DNA of 64,000 nt. Source: Marinomonas mediterranea MMB-1 (lineage in GTDB: Bacteria > Pseudomonadota > Gammaproteobacteria > Pseudomonadales > Marinomonadaceae). Under the pieces are notes generated by a model. It was not told where the DNA came from and did no database searches. It saw nothing but the letters and a program-made list of their open reading frames with translations. The position numbers and the translations under genes were made by a program. The DNA lies in the NCBI RefSeq assembly GCF_000192865.1, contig NC_015276.1, forward strand, positions 3,893,501 to 3,957,500, given 5' to 3'. Below, piece after piece: positions 27,429 to 35,496 of this stretch (positions within the stretch are counted from its first letter, which is position 1; each line of letters starts with the position of its first letter).

Positions 27429-28682
27429 TTACATAATCACATTCTCTTTCGGTCGGTTCGTGACACCCATTCCAGTGCTTCCGACAATTAACGACTGCAT
27501 GTCCTCAATGAAGTAGGATAACGCTCGTCGCTCAATCGTTCGAACCCCTTCTTTTTGACGCGTGGACAGGTTGTCGTATTTTGACGCCGCGCCAAAATCT
27601 CCAAACAATAAATGCCCATCTGGGCGAACAAGCACATTGTGTGCGTATAGATCACCATGACAGACCTGTTTGTCTTCTAGGTGTCGAACAACGCTCTCAA
27701 TTTGGGAAACAAGGTGATCGACCTCTCCCTTGGTAAACGACTGGCCTTGAGTAAAGGTATCGCGTGTGCAGGTTTGTAGACTTGGCGGTTGGCCGAGGTT
27801 TTTATAGTCGCTTGGTATCAGTGTCATCACTAACGCAGACATCTCAGGCTCTTGCACATGAGCAAGGGCATTCACCAAATTAGGATGGGAGCCGACCGAT
27901 AAACACGCGTCCAATTCATCCGCTGGATACCCATCACTGGTCACTTCCCCGCGAAAGACCTTTACCGCCACATTATCAGGGAAACCTTTGTAGCCAGAGG
28001 CACATTGAGCCCTAGAAATAATCCCTGATGCGCCGTTACCAAGTACTTCCTTTAACGCCAAATGTTCTGAAGGTAGCAACGGAAACTCCAAATGAGTCTG
28101 TCGCTCAGGGCAAAATGGATTACCTGAAAAAGCCAGCCAAGCGAGTTTAGGCAAGGTAAGTAAAACATCGGGAAAACGAGTCAAACGGTTCGCTGATATT
28201 CGGACCAAGGCTAAGTGACGTAACATCGACATGGAATCAGGCAGCGACGTCAACCGATTCCCCGCTAAAGCGAGCTTTTCGAGCCGCGTACACTGGCCAA
28301 TAGCATCAGGTAAAGAGTCCAACTGGTTGTCAGTCAAAATCAACCAGCGCAATTTTTCTGGTAAGCAATCTTCGGCCATTGACATAATTTGGTTATGCTT
28401 AAAACCGATCATTTCAAGTTGTTCGCATTGCCCTAGAACAGGCGGAACGTGTTTAAAGACATTATTGGACGCGAAAAATATTTTAAGGTTTGGTAGGTTT
28501 TCTGCCAGATCGGAAGGTAGGTCATCCAATTGATTCGATGATAAGTCTAAAATCTCAAGAGAATCGGATAAACGATAGATCTCTTTCGGAAAAACAGTTA
28601 GATTTTCGGACAGCTCAAGGCGCTTTATACCAGCAAGCTCCCCATTTCTTAATTGCTCTAAAGTATGCACAGAATATTCCAT
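27429..28682 (-). CDS. Leucine-rich-repeat protein with C-terminal protein-kinase domain
   Basis: Residues about 1-190 are LRRs (SLEILDLSSNQLDDLPSDL, LRWLILTDNQLDSLPDAIG, RLEKLALAGNRLTSLPDSM). The rest is a protein-kinase fold: a G-loop VLGNGASGIISRA, Lys in VAVKVF, a catalytic loop VCHGDLYAHNVLV with HGD instead of HRD, and GDFGAAS (DFG). 417 residues from the ATG at 28682 (MEYSVHTLEQLRNGELAGIK), which fits family members better than the upstream start. A cytoplasmic Ser/Thr-like kinase of unknown substrate; its following gene may encode a partner. The CsrB-like RNA ends just upstream on the same strand. Confidence 0.87.
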   Translation of the reverse strand: MEYSVHTLEQLRNGELAGIKRLELSENLTVFPKEIYRLSDSLEILDLSSNQLDDLPSDLAENLPNLKIFFASNNVFKHVPPVLGQCEQLEMIGFKHNQIMSMAEDCLPEKLRWLILTDNQLDSLPDAIGQCTRLEKLALAGNRLTSLPDSMSMLRHLALVRISANRLTRFPDVLLTLPKLAWLAFSGNPFCPERQTHLEFPLLPSEHLALKEVLGNGASGIISRAQCASGYKGFPDNVAVKVFRGEVTSDGYPADELDACLSVGSHPNLVNALAHVQEPEMSALVMTLIPSDYKNLGQPPSLQTCTRDTFTQGQSFTKGEVDHLVSQIESVVRHLEDKQVCHGDLYAHNVLVRPDGHLLFGDFGAASKYDNLSTRQKEGVRTIERRALSYFIEDMQSLIVGSTGMGVTNRPKENVIM

Positions 28683-28723
28683 TGACTCGTAGGTTTTTGC
28701 CAATAATGAACGAAAATTAGCGC

Positions 28724-28748
28724 AAAAAAAAGCAGCCATTTGGCTGCC
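28724..28748 (-). terminator. Intrinsic terminator of the CsrB-like RNA
   Basis: On the minus strand GCAGCC-AAAT-GGCTGC is followed directly by eight T. It separates the regulatory RNA from the LRR-kinase gene downstream on the same strand. Confidence 0.92.
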
Positions 28749-29189
28749 TATTTTCTCGTCTTCCTGACGTGCACTCTATCCAACAGTGTTCAATCCTACT
28801 CGCCATCCTAGCGACGCTCATTCCAATAAGCGCTTCATTCCTGATTCCTTGTCCAGCAAACGCTGATATCCTTCTCGAGCTTCATGCTCTTAGCATTCCG
28901 TTAGCCTATATCCCAAGATCCTATTTTTCCCTGAGAATTAAGGGGGTGACTCACGTCACCCCGTTTCTCGCTTCTTTCCTTAGAAACGACTCTTCCGATG
29001 AGTAAAGCTTCCTGCCTTTCTTCCGTTAGAGATCCAACCGCCCTGGTCACATGACGCTTTCCTTCGTCATTCCACTTCCTGTGAGAAAAATCCGTTTAGC
29101 TTGAGCATCCTGCTCATTCCTTAGGTATCCGTATCACTTTCCTGTCATACTGCACTTCATGTGCCGTCATCCGTGATGTCCGTTTGGAT
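28724..29189 (-). ncRNA. csrB: CsrB/RsmZ-type regulatory RNA (CsrA/RsmA sponge)
   Basis: The minus-strand transcript of about 466 nt contains about 28 GGA motifs by my count; roughly seven would be expected by chance. Many sit in hairpin loops, e.g. GAGC-AGGAT-GCTC, CATC-ACG-GATG, GACG-AAGGAAAG-CGTC and the GGGGTGAC/GTCACCCC stem. This is the design of CsrB, which binds many CsrA dimers and relieves translational repression. A sigma70-like promoter precedes it and an intrinsic terminator follows. CsrB-family RNAs diverge quickly in sequence, so the call rests on motif density and architecture. No coding sequence fits here. Confidence 0.9.
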
Positions 29190-29195
29190 AAGTTA

Positions 29196-29224
29196 AATGT
29201 ACACTATTATTTGGGAATGTAAAA
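29196..29224 (-). promoter_or_regulatory. Promoter of the CsrB-like RNA
   Basis: On the minus strand TTTACA (29224-29219) and TACATT (29201-29196) are 17 bases apart, putting the start near 29189. A degenerate GacA/UvrY-like half-palindrome (AGTAAG-N6-CTGAAT at 29334-29317) lies about 130 bases upstream; that part is weak. Confidence 0.6.
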
Positions 29225-29362
29225 ATTCATAAAAAAACAGAAAATATTTATTTTTTCCTTAAATATCAACAATTTAAAATAAAACTACGCACCACACTTC
29301 CAGTTTTCTACATGTGATTCAGATATCCCTTACTGAACTGTCAGATTTTCCCTACACGACTT

Positions 29363-30004
29363 TTAACTAATCGCGGCTCGGCGCGAAAACATTGCCCAAA
29401 CACCAGCAACGACCATAAAGAATCCGCCAAAGATATCGACTCGACGAGACACCTTTTTAGAGGTAAAAAGACGACGAGCAGAGGACGCCAACAATGCGTA
29501 AGCGGCGCAAATGCTGGACGCAATAACCACAAACGTAACCGCCAATATCCATAACTGAGCATAAGTACTGCTCGATTCACCATTTTGAATAACAAACTGC
29601 GGCAAAAATGCGATAAAGAAAATAATGCCTTTCGGGTTTAAAGCGGTAATAAAATACGTATTCATGAACAATTTTCGACGAGAGCGTTGGAGTATTGCAT
29701 CATCGTTTACCCCGCTCGTTCCTCTCGACGTTATCATTCTAAAACCAAGAAACAACAGATAAACCGCCCCAATCACTTTCACAATGGTAAAGAGCATTGC
29801 TGAGGTGGAAAGCAGCGCCCCCAGCCCTACCAACGAAGCAAATAAAGCCGTTGCATCACCTAACGCAACCGCACTCACTAAAATTAAACTGACGCGCTTA
29901 CCGTGCGAGAGAGAGTAACTGACCACTGCCAATATCGTCGGTCCAGGTAATAGTGCCAACGCCAACGATGCAAACGCAAAAGTAAACCATGTATCCAATG
30001 CCAT
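29363..30004 (-). CDS. LysE/RhtB-family amino-acid exporter
   Basis: A 213-residue inner-membrane protein with six hydrophobic segments. The N-terminus MALDTWFTFAFASLALALLP continues with GPTILAVVSYSLSHGKR, the LysE family signature (LLPGPT), and a middle TALNPKGIIFFIAFLPQF. The ATG at 30004 lies five bases after GGAGAGA; the longer upstream reading lacks a ribosome site. Exports an amino acid or related metabolite; the substrate cannot be read from sequence. Confidence 0.88.
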   Translation of the reverse strand: MALDTWFTFAFASLALALLPGPTILAVVSYSLSHGKRVSLILVSAVALGDATALFASLVGLGALLSTSAMLFTIVKVIGAVYLLFLGFRMITSRGTSGVNDDAILQRSRRKLFMNTYFITALNPKGIIFFIAFLPQFVIQNGESSSTYAQLWILAVTFVVIASSICAAYALLASSARRLFTSKKVSRRVDIFGGFFMVVAGVWAMFSRRAAIS

Positions 30005-30249
30005 CATTCTCTCTCCATAACTGTTTATAACTCGAACAGTTATCCACAAATATATTGATGGATCAATAGCCACACCAAAATAAACGCCTGAATTTAAGCT
30101 CGAAGAAAAACAAACACTCGACATGCGTTTAACGCCAAAGAAAATACAGTAATATCACAGGGGCGCTGACTGATATTTCACGGTTGTGCGTTATAGAAAG
30201 ACAATAGATCGGCTTCTTCTATTAATCGTTTACTAACAAGGTTCAATTA

Positions 30250-31017
30250 ATGATCCTCTTCTACATTAAGAAATTTATTGGGATGATCCTCATGCCCATC
30301 CCGCTAACACTTCTTACACTGACATTAGCTCTGTGTCTGTTATCTAGATTCCCTAAATTGAGTAAGTGCTTAATCATTCTGTCTATTTTACTACTCGGTC
30401 TGACCAGCTGGTCTCCCGTTGCAAATAGACTGATCGCCACCGTTGAAAGCGAGTATTCCGTGTTCGATATCGCTCAACCCGTTGATGTTGTCATTGTGCT
30501 CGGCAGTGGGCACAACGAGTATGTAAATATGCCAGCGGTGATGCAGCTTGGTCGCAGTGCTATTTTCCGCTTAGAAGAAGGCCTTCGTATACTTCGAGCC
30601 AACCCAAGCGCTCGCCTTTTTGTATCTGGATATGGTGCTGGCGGAAAAACACCTCATGCGGAGATATTGAAACAAGCGGCCATAGAGTTAGGCATCGCAC
30701 CAACGAGGATCATAACCTTCCCTCTGGCAAAAGACACGGAAGACGAAGCTCGCATGATGGCCTCATTTTTAAAAGACGACAAAGAACGAACCAACAATAG
30801 AATCGCTTTGGTAACGGAAGCGTCGCATTTAAAACGCGCGATGCGCTTTTATCGCAATGAAGACATAAATACCCTACCAGCCCCCGCGTTTAAATTAGGC
30901 GCTAGCGAAAGCGACTTAAGAATCACGGCAGCGGCGGCTTATAAAAGCCAACGCGCGTTTTATGAATGGCTTGGTTTGACATGGCAAGCGATTAAAAGCC
31001 AGATACTTAACAACTAA
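30250..31017 (+). CDS. YdcF/DUF218-family membrane protein, ElyC-like
   Basis: Two N-terminal transmembrane helices (about 5-30 and 38-55), then a DUF218 domain beginning VDVVIVLGSGHNEYVNMPAV, with RLFVSGYGAGGKTPHAE, FPLAKDTEDEARMM and ALVTEASHLKRAMRFYR. 255 residues, the size of E. coli ElyC, which acts in lipid carrier metabolism for envelope polymers. The DUF218 domain faces the periplasm in ElyC. Monocistronic and convergent with trpG. Confidence 0.85.
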   Translation: MILFYIKKFIGMILMPIPLTLLTLTLALCLLSRFPKLSKCLIILSILLLGLTSWSPVANRLIATVESEYSVFDIAQPVDVVIVLGSGHNEYVNMPAVMQLGRSAIFRLEEGLRILRANPSARLFVSGYGAGGKTPHAEILKQAAIELGIAPTRIITFPLAKDTEDEARMMASFLKDDKERTNNRIALVTEASHLKRAMRFYRNEDINTLPAPAFKLGASESDLRITAAAAYKSQRAFYEWLGLTWQAIKSQILNN

Positions 31018-31072
31018 TCAGCTCAGCCATTAGAAATAAGTCCATTAAAAGCTAATCGCGAGAAATAACCAC

Positions 31073-31103
31073 AAAAAACGCCGTGTAAACACGGCGTTTT
31101 TTT
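31073..31103. terminator. Bidirectional terminator between ElyC-like gene and trpG
   Basis: Perfect stem AACGCCGTGT / ACACGGCGTT with a 2-base loop, flanked by A- and T-runs (AAAAAACGCC...GGCGTTTTTTT). Confidence 0.92.
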
Positions 31104-31126
31104 CGCTCCTAAGAAGAAAACAACCA

Positions 31127-31789
31127 TTAAGCCTGAAGCAAAAAGTTCTTAATTAAGTCGCGCCCACCTTCGGTTGCAAAAGACTCGGGATGGAATTGAA
31201 TCCCTTGAATAGGGTATTGCTTGTGCCGCACACCCATGATCTCAAAATCGCCACCTTGATGAATCACATCATGATTGTCGAAGTCTTCTACCGCTAAATG
31301 ACCAACAGAAGACGTCACTTCCAACACCTCTGGCAGGCTTTCTGATTCCGCAATCAATGAGTGATAACGCATGATCTCTAGCTGATCAGGGATATCATGG
31401 AAAATCCCTTCGCCATTGTGCGAGATCGGGCTGGTTTTCCCATGCATAGGAAGAGGCGCTTTAACAACATTACCTCCAAATACATGACAAATACCCTGCA
31501 TACCAAGACACACTCCCATTAACGGGATGCTTTTACCCAGTTCGCGGATGACTTGCGCGCACACACCAAAATACGCCTCGTTGTCGGGACTGCCCGGACC
31601 CGGAGAAATAATAATACGATCAGGCGCAGCCGCTTTTAAATCTTCAAGTGTCACTTCATCATTACGCTTTACCACCACCTCAAAAGATTCAAGATCACCT
31701 CTCGACTGTTCACCCATCAATATTTCACCAATATATTGATAAAGGTTATACGTAAAGGAGTCGTAGTTATCGATAATATAGACTTTCAC
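31127..31789 (-). CDS. trpG: Anthranilate synthase component II (glutamine amidotransferase)
   Basis: Releases ammonia from glutamine for anthranilate synthesis with TrpE. The class I amidotransferase triad is visible: Cys in PLMGVCLGMQGICHVFGG, and His/Glu in GIQFHPESFATEGG; the oxyanion/PGPGSP motif is ISPGPGSPDN. 220 residues. It starts 12 bp after trpE. No trpD or trpC follows, so the pathway is split over the genome. Confidence 0.93.
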   Translation of the reverse strand: MKVYIIDNYDSFTYNLYQYIGEILMGEQSRGDLESFEVVVKRNDEVTLEDLKAAAPDRIIISPGPGSPDNEAYFGVCAQVIRELGKSIPLMGVCLGMQGICHVFGGNVVKAPLPMHGKTSPISHNGEGIFHDIPDQLEIMRYHSLIAESESLPEVLEVTSSVGHLAVEDFDNHDVIHQGGDFEIMGVRHKQYPIQGIQFHPESFATEGGRDLIKNFLLQA

Positions 31790-31801
31790 TTTAATTCTCC
31801 T

Positions 31802-33202
31802 TTACTGTTCGTTCTGCGGCGAGAACTGATCAAGCACGCGTTTCGTGCCAGCAAATTTACGTTGAATTTCTTCAAATTCATCGGCGGCATTTGAGTCGTA
31901 TACGTTTCCACCACAGGTTTGCACGTAAGCCTTTTTACCGTTGGCAAATACCGTACGAATAGGAATAGCGAACATACAATCACCATTAAAAGAAAACTGC
32001 CCCACGGCACCGCCATAAGGGCCACGGCCATCACTCTCAAGATCATCAATGATCTTCATCGCTTCAATTTTTGGTGCGCCTGTTAACGTGCCTGCAGGAA
32101 AGTTACTCGCAAGCGCAGAGAACATATCGTGCTCATCCGCAATGATACCGACGATCTCACTGGAGATATGCTGAACATGGCTAAAACGCTTAATATCCAT
32201 CAAGGAACGGACTTTAACCGTACCAAAACGCGCAACACGTCCAATGTCATTTCGATGCAGATCGACGATCATATTATGCTCTGCAATTTCTTTAGGATCG
32301 TTCAAAAGAACCCGCGCGAAATCTCTGTCTTCTTTTTCATCAACACCGCGCTTCGCGGTTCCAGCAAGCGGGAAGGTTTCCATTTCACCTTGTCGTAAGC
32401 GGAACAACAGCTCTGGACTTGCGCCAATCACCTTTTGCTCGCCAAACTTCACATAATACATTTGCGGCGACGGGTTCACTTCTCGCAACTGCTCATAGAT
32501 ACCGATAGTGTCGCCATCCAACTCGAACCACTTCTTGAAGCCAACCTCGACCTGAAAAATCTTGCCGTCGATAATGTCCTCTTTCACTTTCGCAACCGCG
32601 TCAGCATGGTCTCCACGGCTCATAGAATCGCCCGTTGGCGTAATCGTTAACGCGCCATTTTCAGGAATCGGCGCATTCAACATTTCCTCCACTAGCTCAA
32701 GACGGTTGTTTTCGTAATAGAAGTAAAAAACTTCTCCCGTCATTTTGTCGAGAATCAAACCGTCGGTATACAAGCCAAAGCGGAAACCATCGAACATATC
32801 CGACGTTTGTAGATCCAACGAGGGTTCAAAATAGTTCATACTGTCATAGCCAATATAACCCGTTAAACCACCCGCATAACCACGTGAGATGATGTTTTGC
32901 GGCACGATACTGCGCAATAGGTAATAAGGGTTATCCGACTCATAAGACTCCGTCGCTCCATCTCTTTCTTGAATAAACAACTGATTGCCTTCGGCCCATA
33001 ACTGCTTCTCTGGATCAAAGCCAATAATCGAATGGCGCGAGATGTAACTGTCTTCGCCTAAGGATTCCAGCATAAAACAGTTCTCAAAGCGCTTTTCAAC
33101 TTTCTTGAAAAGCCCAAAAAAATCACAGTTAGAACTGATCGTCACGTACTTAGGTTTACGCGGCAGCTCTATGCGCGGTGGCACTTTCTTAAACGGAGTC
33201 AT
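31802..33202 (-). CDS. trpE: Anthranilate synthase component I
   Basis: A chorismate-utilising enzyme of 466 residues making anthranilate with TrpG. It has the feedback-site-like FMLESLGED near residue 45, the catalytic block MIVDLHRNDIGRVARFGTVK, and the C-terminal FPAGTLTGAPKIEAMKIID. The ATG at 33202 lies inside the end of trpR (14-base overlap), so translation is probably coupled. It is shorter than enteric TrpE (about 520), as in the trpR-linked branch. Tryptophan control by TrpR is expected from the operator upstream of trpR. Confidence 0.9.
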   Translation of the reverse strand: MTPFKKVPPRIELPRKPKYVTISSNCDFFGLFKKVEKRFENCFMLESLGEDSYISRHSIIGFDPEKQLWAEGNQLFIQERDGATESYESDNPYYLLRSIVPQNIISRGYAGGLTGYIGYDSMNYFEPSLDLQTSDMFDGFRFGLYTDGLILDKMTGEVFYFYYENNRLELVEEMLNAPIPENGALTITPTGDSMSRGDHADAVAKVKEDIIDGKIFQVEVGFKKWFELDGDTIGIYEQLREVNPSPQMYYVKFGEQKVIGASPELLFRLRQGEMETFPLAGTAKRGVDEKEDRDFARVLLNDPKEIAEHNMIVDLHRNDIGRVARFGTVKVRSLMDIKRFSHVQHISSEIVGIIADEHDMFSALASNFPAGTLTGAPKIEAMKIIDDLESDGRGPYGGAVGQFSFNGDCMFAIPIRTVFANGKKAYVQTCGGNVYDSNAADEFEEIQRKFAGTKRVLDQFSPQNEQ

Positions 33203-33428
33203 TTTTTTGTAATTCCTTAAAGGCTCTGGAGCCTCGAGTGACGGTCGCAATACCGACCCCCAATTGTTTAGCTATTTCTCTTTGTGGAATACCTTGTCGC
33301 AACAGCTCAAAAATCTGTAAACGATGCTGCATTTCACTCACTTCATTGGGCGTTAACAACGCATTGAGCTTACGCTCCATCTGCGCGTCATTTTCCACTT
33401 CGCGTAAAAATTGAATCAATTTTTGCAT
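33189..33428 (-). CDS. trpR: Trp operon repressor
   Basis: 79 residues. The C-terminal half QREIAKQLGVGIATVTRGSR is the TrpR helix-turn-helix (E. coli [20 protein letters not shown]), and LTPNEVSEMQHRLQIFELLR the preceding dimer helix. It is slightly shorter than E. coli TrpR (108), lacking the N-terminal arm. Putting it first in a trpR-trpE-trpG operon with a CTAG-type operator in its own promoter means autoregulation of anthranilate synthesis. Confidence 0.93.
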   Translation of the reverse strand: MQKLIQFLREVENDAQMERKLNALLTPNEVSEMQHRLQIFELLRQGIPQREIAKQLGVGIATVTRGSRAFKELQKNDSV

Positions 33429-33464
33429 TCGAGACAGTGCTCATATAATTATTCATGTATCAAC

Positions 33465-33512
33465 GTACTAGTACAATATAGATATGAACTCATTTTGGCA
33501 AGTGCATAAGGC
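33465..33512 (-). promoter_or_regulatory. trpR-EG promoter with TrpR operator
   Basis: On the minus strand TTGCCA and TATTGT lie 17 bases apart, followed at once by the perfect palindrome GTACTAGTAC (33474-33465), matching the ACTAGT core of E. coli trp operators. Its overlap with the start point fits repression. Confidence 0.7.
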
Positions 33513-33631
33513 TTTGTATTGGCAATAATTGCGAAGTAATGTTTACTAGAAACCTTTACACGACTACTGCGTACTCCAACACGCTGTGCAAAAGTCTCTA
33601 CTAAGAAGTAAAACGGTAAGGAGTAAAATAA

Positions 33632-33928
33632 ATGCCAAAAGTGATTCGTGTATTTCGTGTCGAAATCGTTCCTGAACTTAGAATCGAATTTGAAGAAAAG
33701 TTTCGCCGTATTTCAGTTGGCGCGCTTGACTCGCAGCCGGGTTGCCTTGACATAACCATCGGCTTTCCATCACCTACGACTCCCAATGAATATTCCATGA
33801 TATCAACATGGGAAAGTCACGAAAAACTGGTCGAGTTTCTTGGTGATAAATGGGATCAAGCCTTGATCCCAGACGGGATGGAACATTTTGCTAAACACTA
33901 CTCAGTGCATCACTACACAGTCGCCTGA
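33632..33928 (+). CDS. ABM (antibiotic biosynthesis monooxygenase) domain protein
   Basis: 98 residues in a dimeric alpha+beta-barrel fold: KVIRVFRVEIVPELRIEFEE, then LDSQPGCLDITIGFP and YSMISTWESHEKLVEFLGDK. Related proteins are small cofactor-free oxygenases or haem/quinol-handling proteins; activity cannot be deduced. Ribosome site AAGGAG. It stands alone and is divergent from trpR. Confidence 0.82.
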   Translation: MPKVIRVFRVEIVPELRIEFEEKFRRISVGALDSQPGCLDITIGFPSPTTPNEYSMISTWESHEKLVEFLGDKWDQALIPDGMEHFAKHYSVHHYTVA

Positions 33929-33992
33929 GGCCATGAGCGAAAGGAAGCTGAAGTAGTAAAGAGATAGGCAGATGAGAAAAACGAAAAAGCAA

Positions 33993-34487
33993 TTAACGAA
34001 TTAGGCCCACCTTTAGGTCTTTTGCTTCATAGATAACCTTATCGTTCAGCAAGACAAAGCCATCGGCGATGCCCATGCCCAATGGCTTTTTAATGATGCG
34101 TTTCACATGGATATGGTACTCAATGCGGCTGTCATCGGGGTAAATTTGCCCTGAAAAGCGCACATTACCAACACCTAACGCACGCCCTTTTCCCGGCAAA
34201 CCTGAACACCCTAAAAACACGCCCAACAACTGCCATAAAGCATCTAACCCCAGACAGCCCGGCATCACGGGGTCACCTTTAAAGTGACACGCGAAAAACC
34301 AATGATCAGGGCGAATCGCAAGCTGAGCACTTAAGAAGCCCCGACCATAGTGACCACCAGTGAACCCCAATTGGTCAATGTGATCCACCATAAGCATCAA
34401 ATCACTGGGTAACTGTGCATTGCCTTCGCCGAAAAAACCGCCTTCAGACATGGCTAAAATATCAGAATGGGAAAATTGCATACTCAC
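33993..34487 (-). CDS. fabA: 3-hydroxydecanoyl-ACP dehydratase/isomerase (FabA)
   Basis: Dehydrates hydroxyacyl-ACP and isomerises trans-2- to cis-3-decenoyl-ACP, branching into unsaturated fatty acids. Active site His is in FFACHFKGDPVMPGCLGLDA with Asp in the same block, then KGRALGVGNVRFSGQ. 164 residues, slightly shorter than E. coli FabA (172). fabB, its usual operon partner, is absent; an AraC-type regulator gene lies 74 bp upstream instead, so this may be a second, specialised copy. Confidence 0.92.
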   Translation of the reverse strand: MSMQFSHSDILAMSEGGFFGEGNAQLPSDLMLMVDHIDQLGFTGGHYGRGFLSAQLAIRPDHWFFACHFKGDPVMPGCLGLDALWQLLGVFLGCSGLPGKGRALGVGNVRFSGQIYPDDSRIEYHIHVKRIIKKPLGMGIADGFVLLNDKVIYEAKDLKVGLIR

Positions 34488-34561
34488 CTTACCTCTTAAA
34501 AATCAAGGTTACGGGCTTAAAGCCCGATCAATAAAAGAGGCAAAAGTATGCTGTCTAGCGC

Positions 34562-35422
34562 TTACTTCGCATTGTAAAAACCGGACATAAAATCAGAAGC
34601 GGTTGGCGAAAGAGAATGTACACCGTACTTTTTGAACGATTTAATTAAATGGGATTGATCGAAGAATCCTAGATCAATCCCATGATGCAAGGCGGGAAGT
34701 ACAACGCCCTCTGACCTCTGAGAACGTCGTTTTAAAAAGCAATTCATACGAATGGTCTGGCTAAACGTTTTGACCGAAGCGCCAATGTGCAATTGAAACA
34801 CTCGATTCAAATGCCTAGCACTGCACCCAACTTGAGCGGCTAACGCATCTACCGATAACGTGCCTTCAGCTCGATTAATCAAATTCAAAGCGTGTGACAA
34901 GTAAGCAACAAACTTACTAAAATGACTATTTTTAGAGAGTAATGAAGTCAGTAAGTGTTCACATAGTAACGCTCTACCCTGAAAACTATCTTGCTCATAA
35001 ATCCTTTCATGCACAAAGCGAAGCTCTGGTGATTTTGGCGATTGCAGATAGTCCAGATCATGAATGCAGCCCTTAGCTTCGGCTAAATCCACATTGAAGA
35101 CATGACGAATGGCACCGGGGTAAAACCAAATACCAAAATATTCGCCTTTTGGCGTGGCCAGTGGCACTTCCAAAATCTTTGCCTGCGTCCCGCCAAATGA
35201 CTCCCGACACTTCGAGAAAAACAAGATATTCGTTCCATCGGGGACAATCGGGTAAACCGTCGGCTGATCGACCTTTACCTGCACAAACGCGTAGACAACC
35301 CCTTCCAAGGATTCGTTAGGCTTGAGTAACTGAACATCAATACCAAAGTGCGATTGACCTTGAGAAGTTAAGGTCGGCTGAAACGGTTGGTAGAAAGAAG
35401 GTAAGGGAACGGTCATCAGCAT
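34562..35422 (-). CDS. AraC-family transcriptional regulator
   Basis: 286 residues. C-terminal HTH domain: SVDALAAQVGCSARHLNRVF then GIDLGFFDQSHLIKSFKKYG. The N-terminal half (KVDQPTVYPIVPDGTNILFF) resembles an AraC sensing barrel. It precedes fabA on the same strand and may control it. Start may be the ATG at 35422 or 35416; neither has a clear ribosome site. Confidence 0.83.
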   Translation of the reverse strand: MLMTVPLPSFYQPFQPTLTSQGQSHFGIDVQLLKPNESLEGVVYAFVQVKVDQPTVYPIVPDGTNILFFSKCRESFGGTQAKILEVPLATPKGEYFGIWFYPGAIRHVFNVDLAEAKGCIHDLDYLQSPKSPELRFVHERIYEQDSFQGRALLCEHLLTSLLSKNSHFSKFVAYLSHALNLINRAEGTLSVDALAAQVGCSARHLNRVFQLHIGASVKTFSQTIRMNCFLKRRSQRSEGVVLPALHHGIDLGFFDQSHLIKSFKKYGVHSLSPTASDFMSGFYNAK

Positions 35423-35496
35423 AAAACCATGAACAGATATTGCTCAATTTTAACACTGGTTTTGGTGGGTGTCAGGTAGATACTATAAACAGTTTG

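Noticed and set aside
28769..29005. 78-codon plus-strand open frame
   Set aside because: It overlaps the CsrB-like RNA antisense, has no ribosome site and no family-like sequence.
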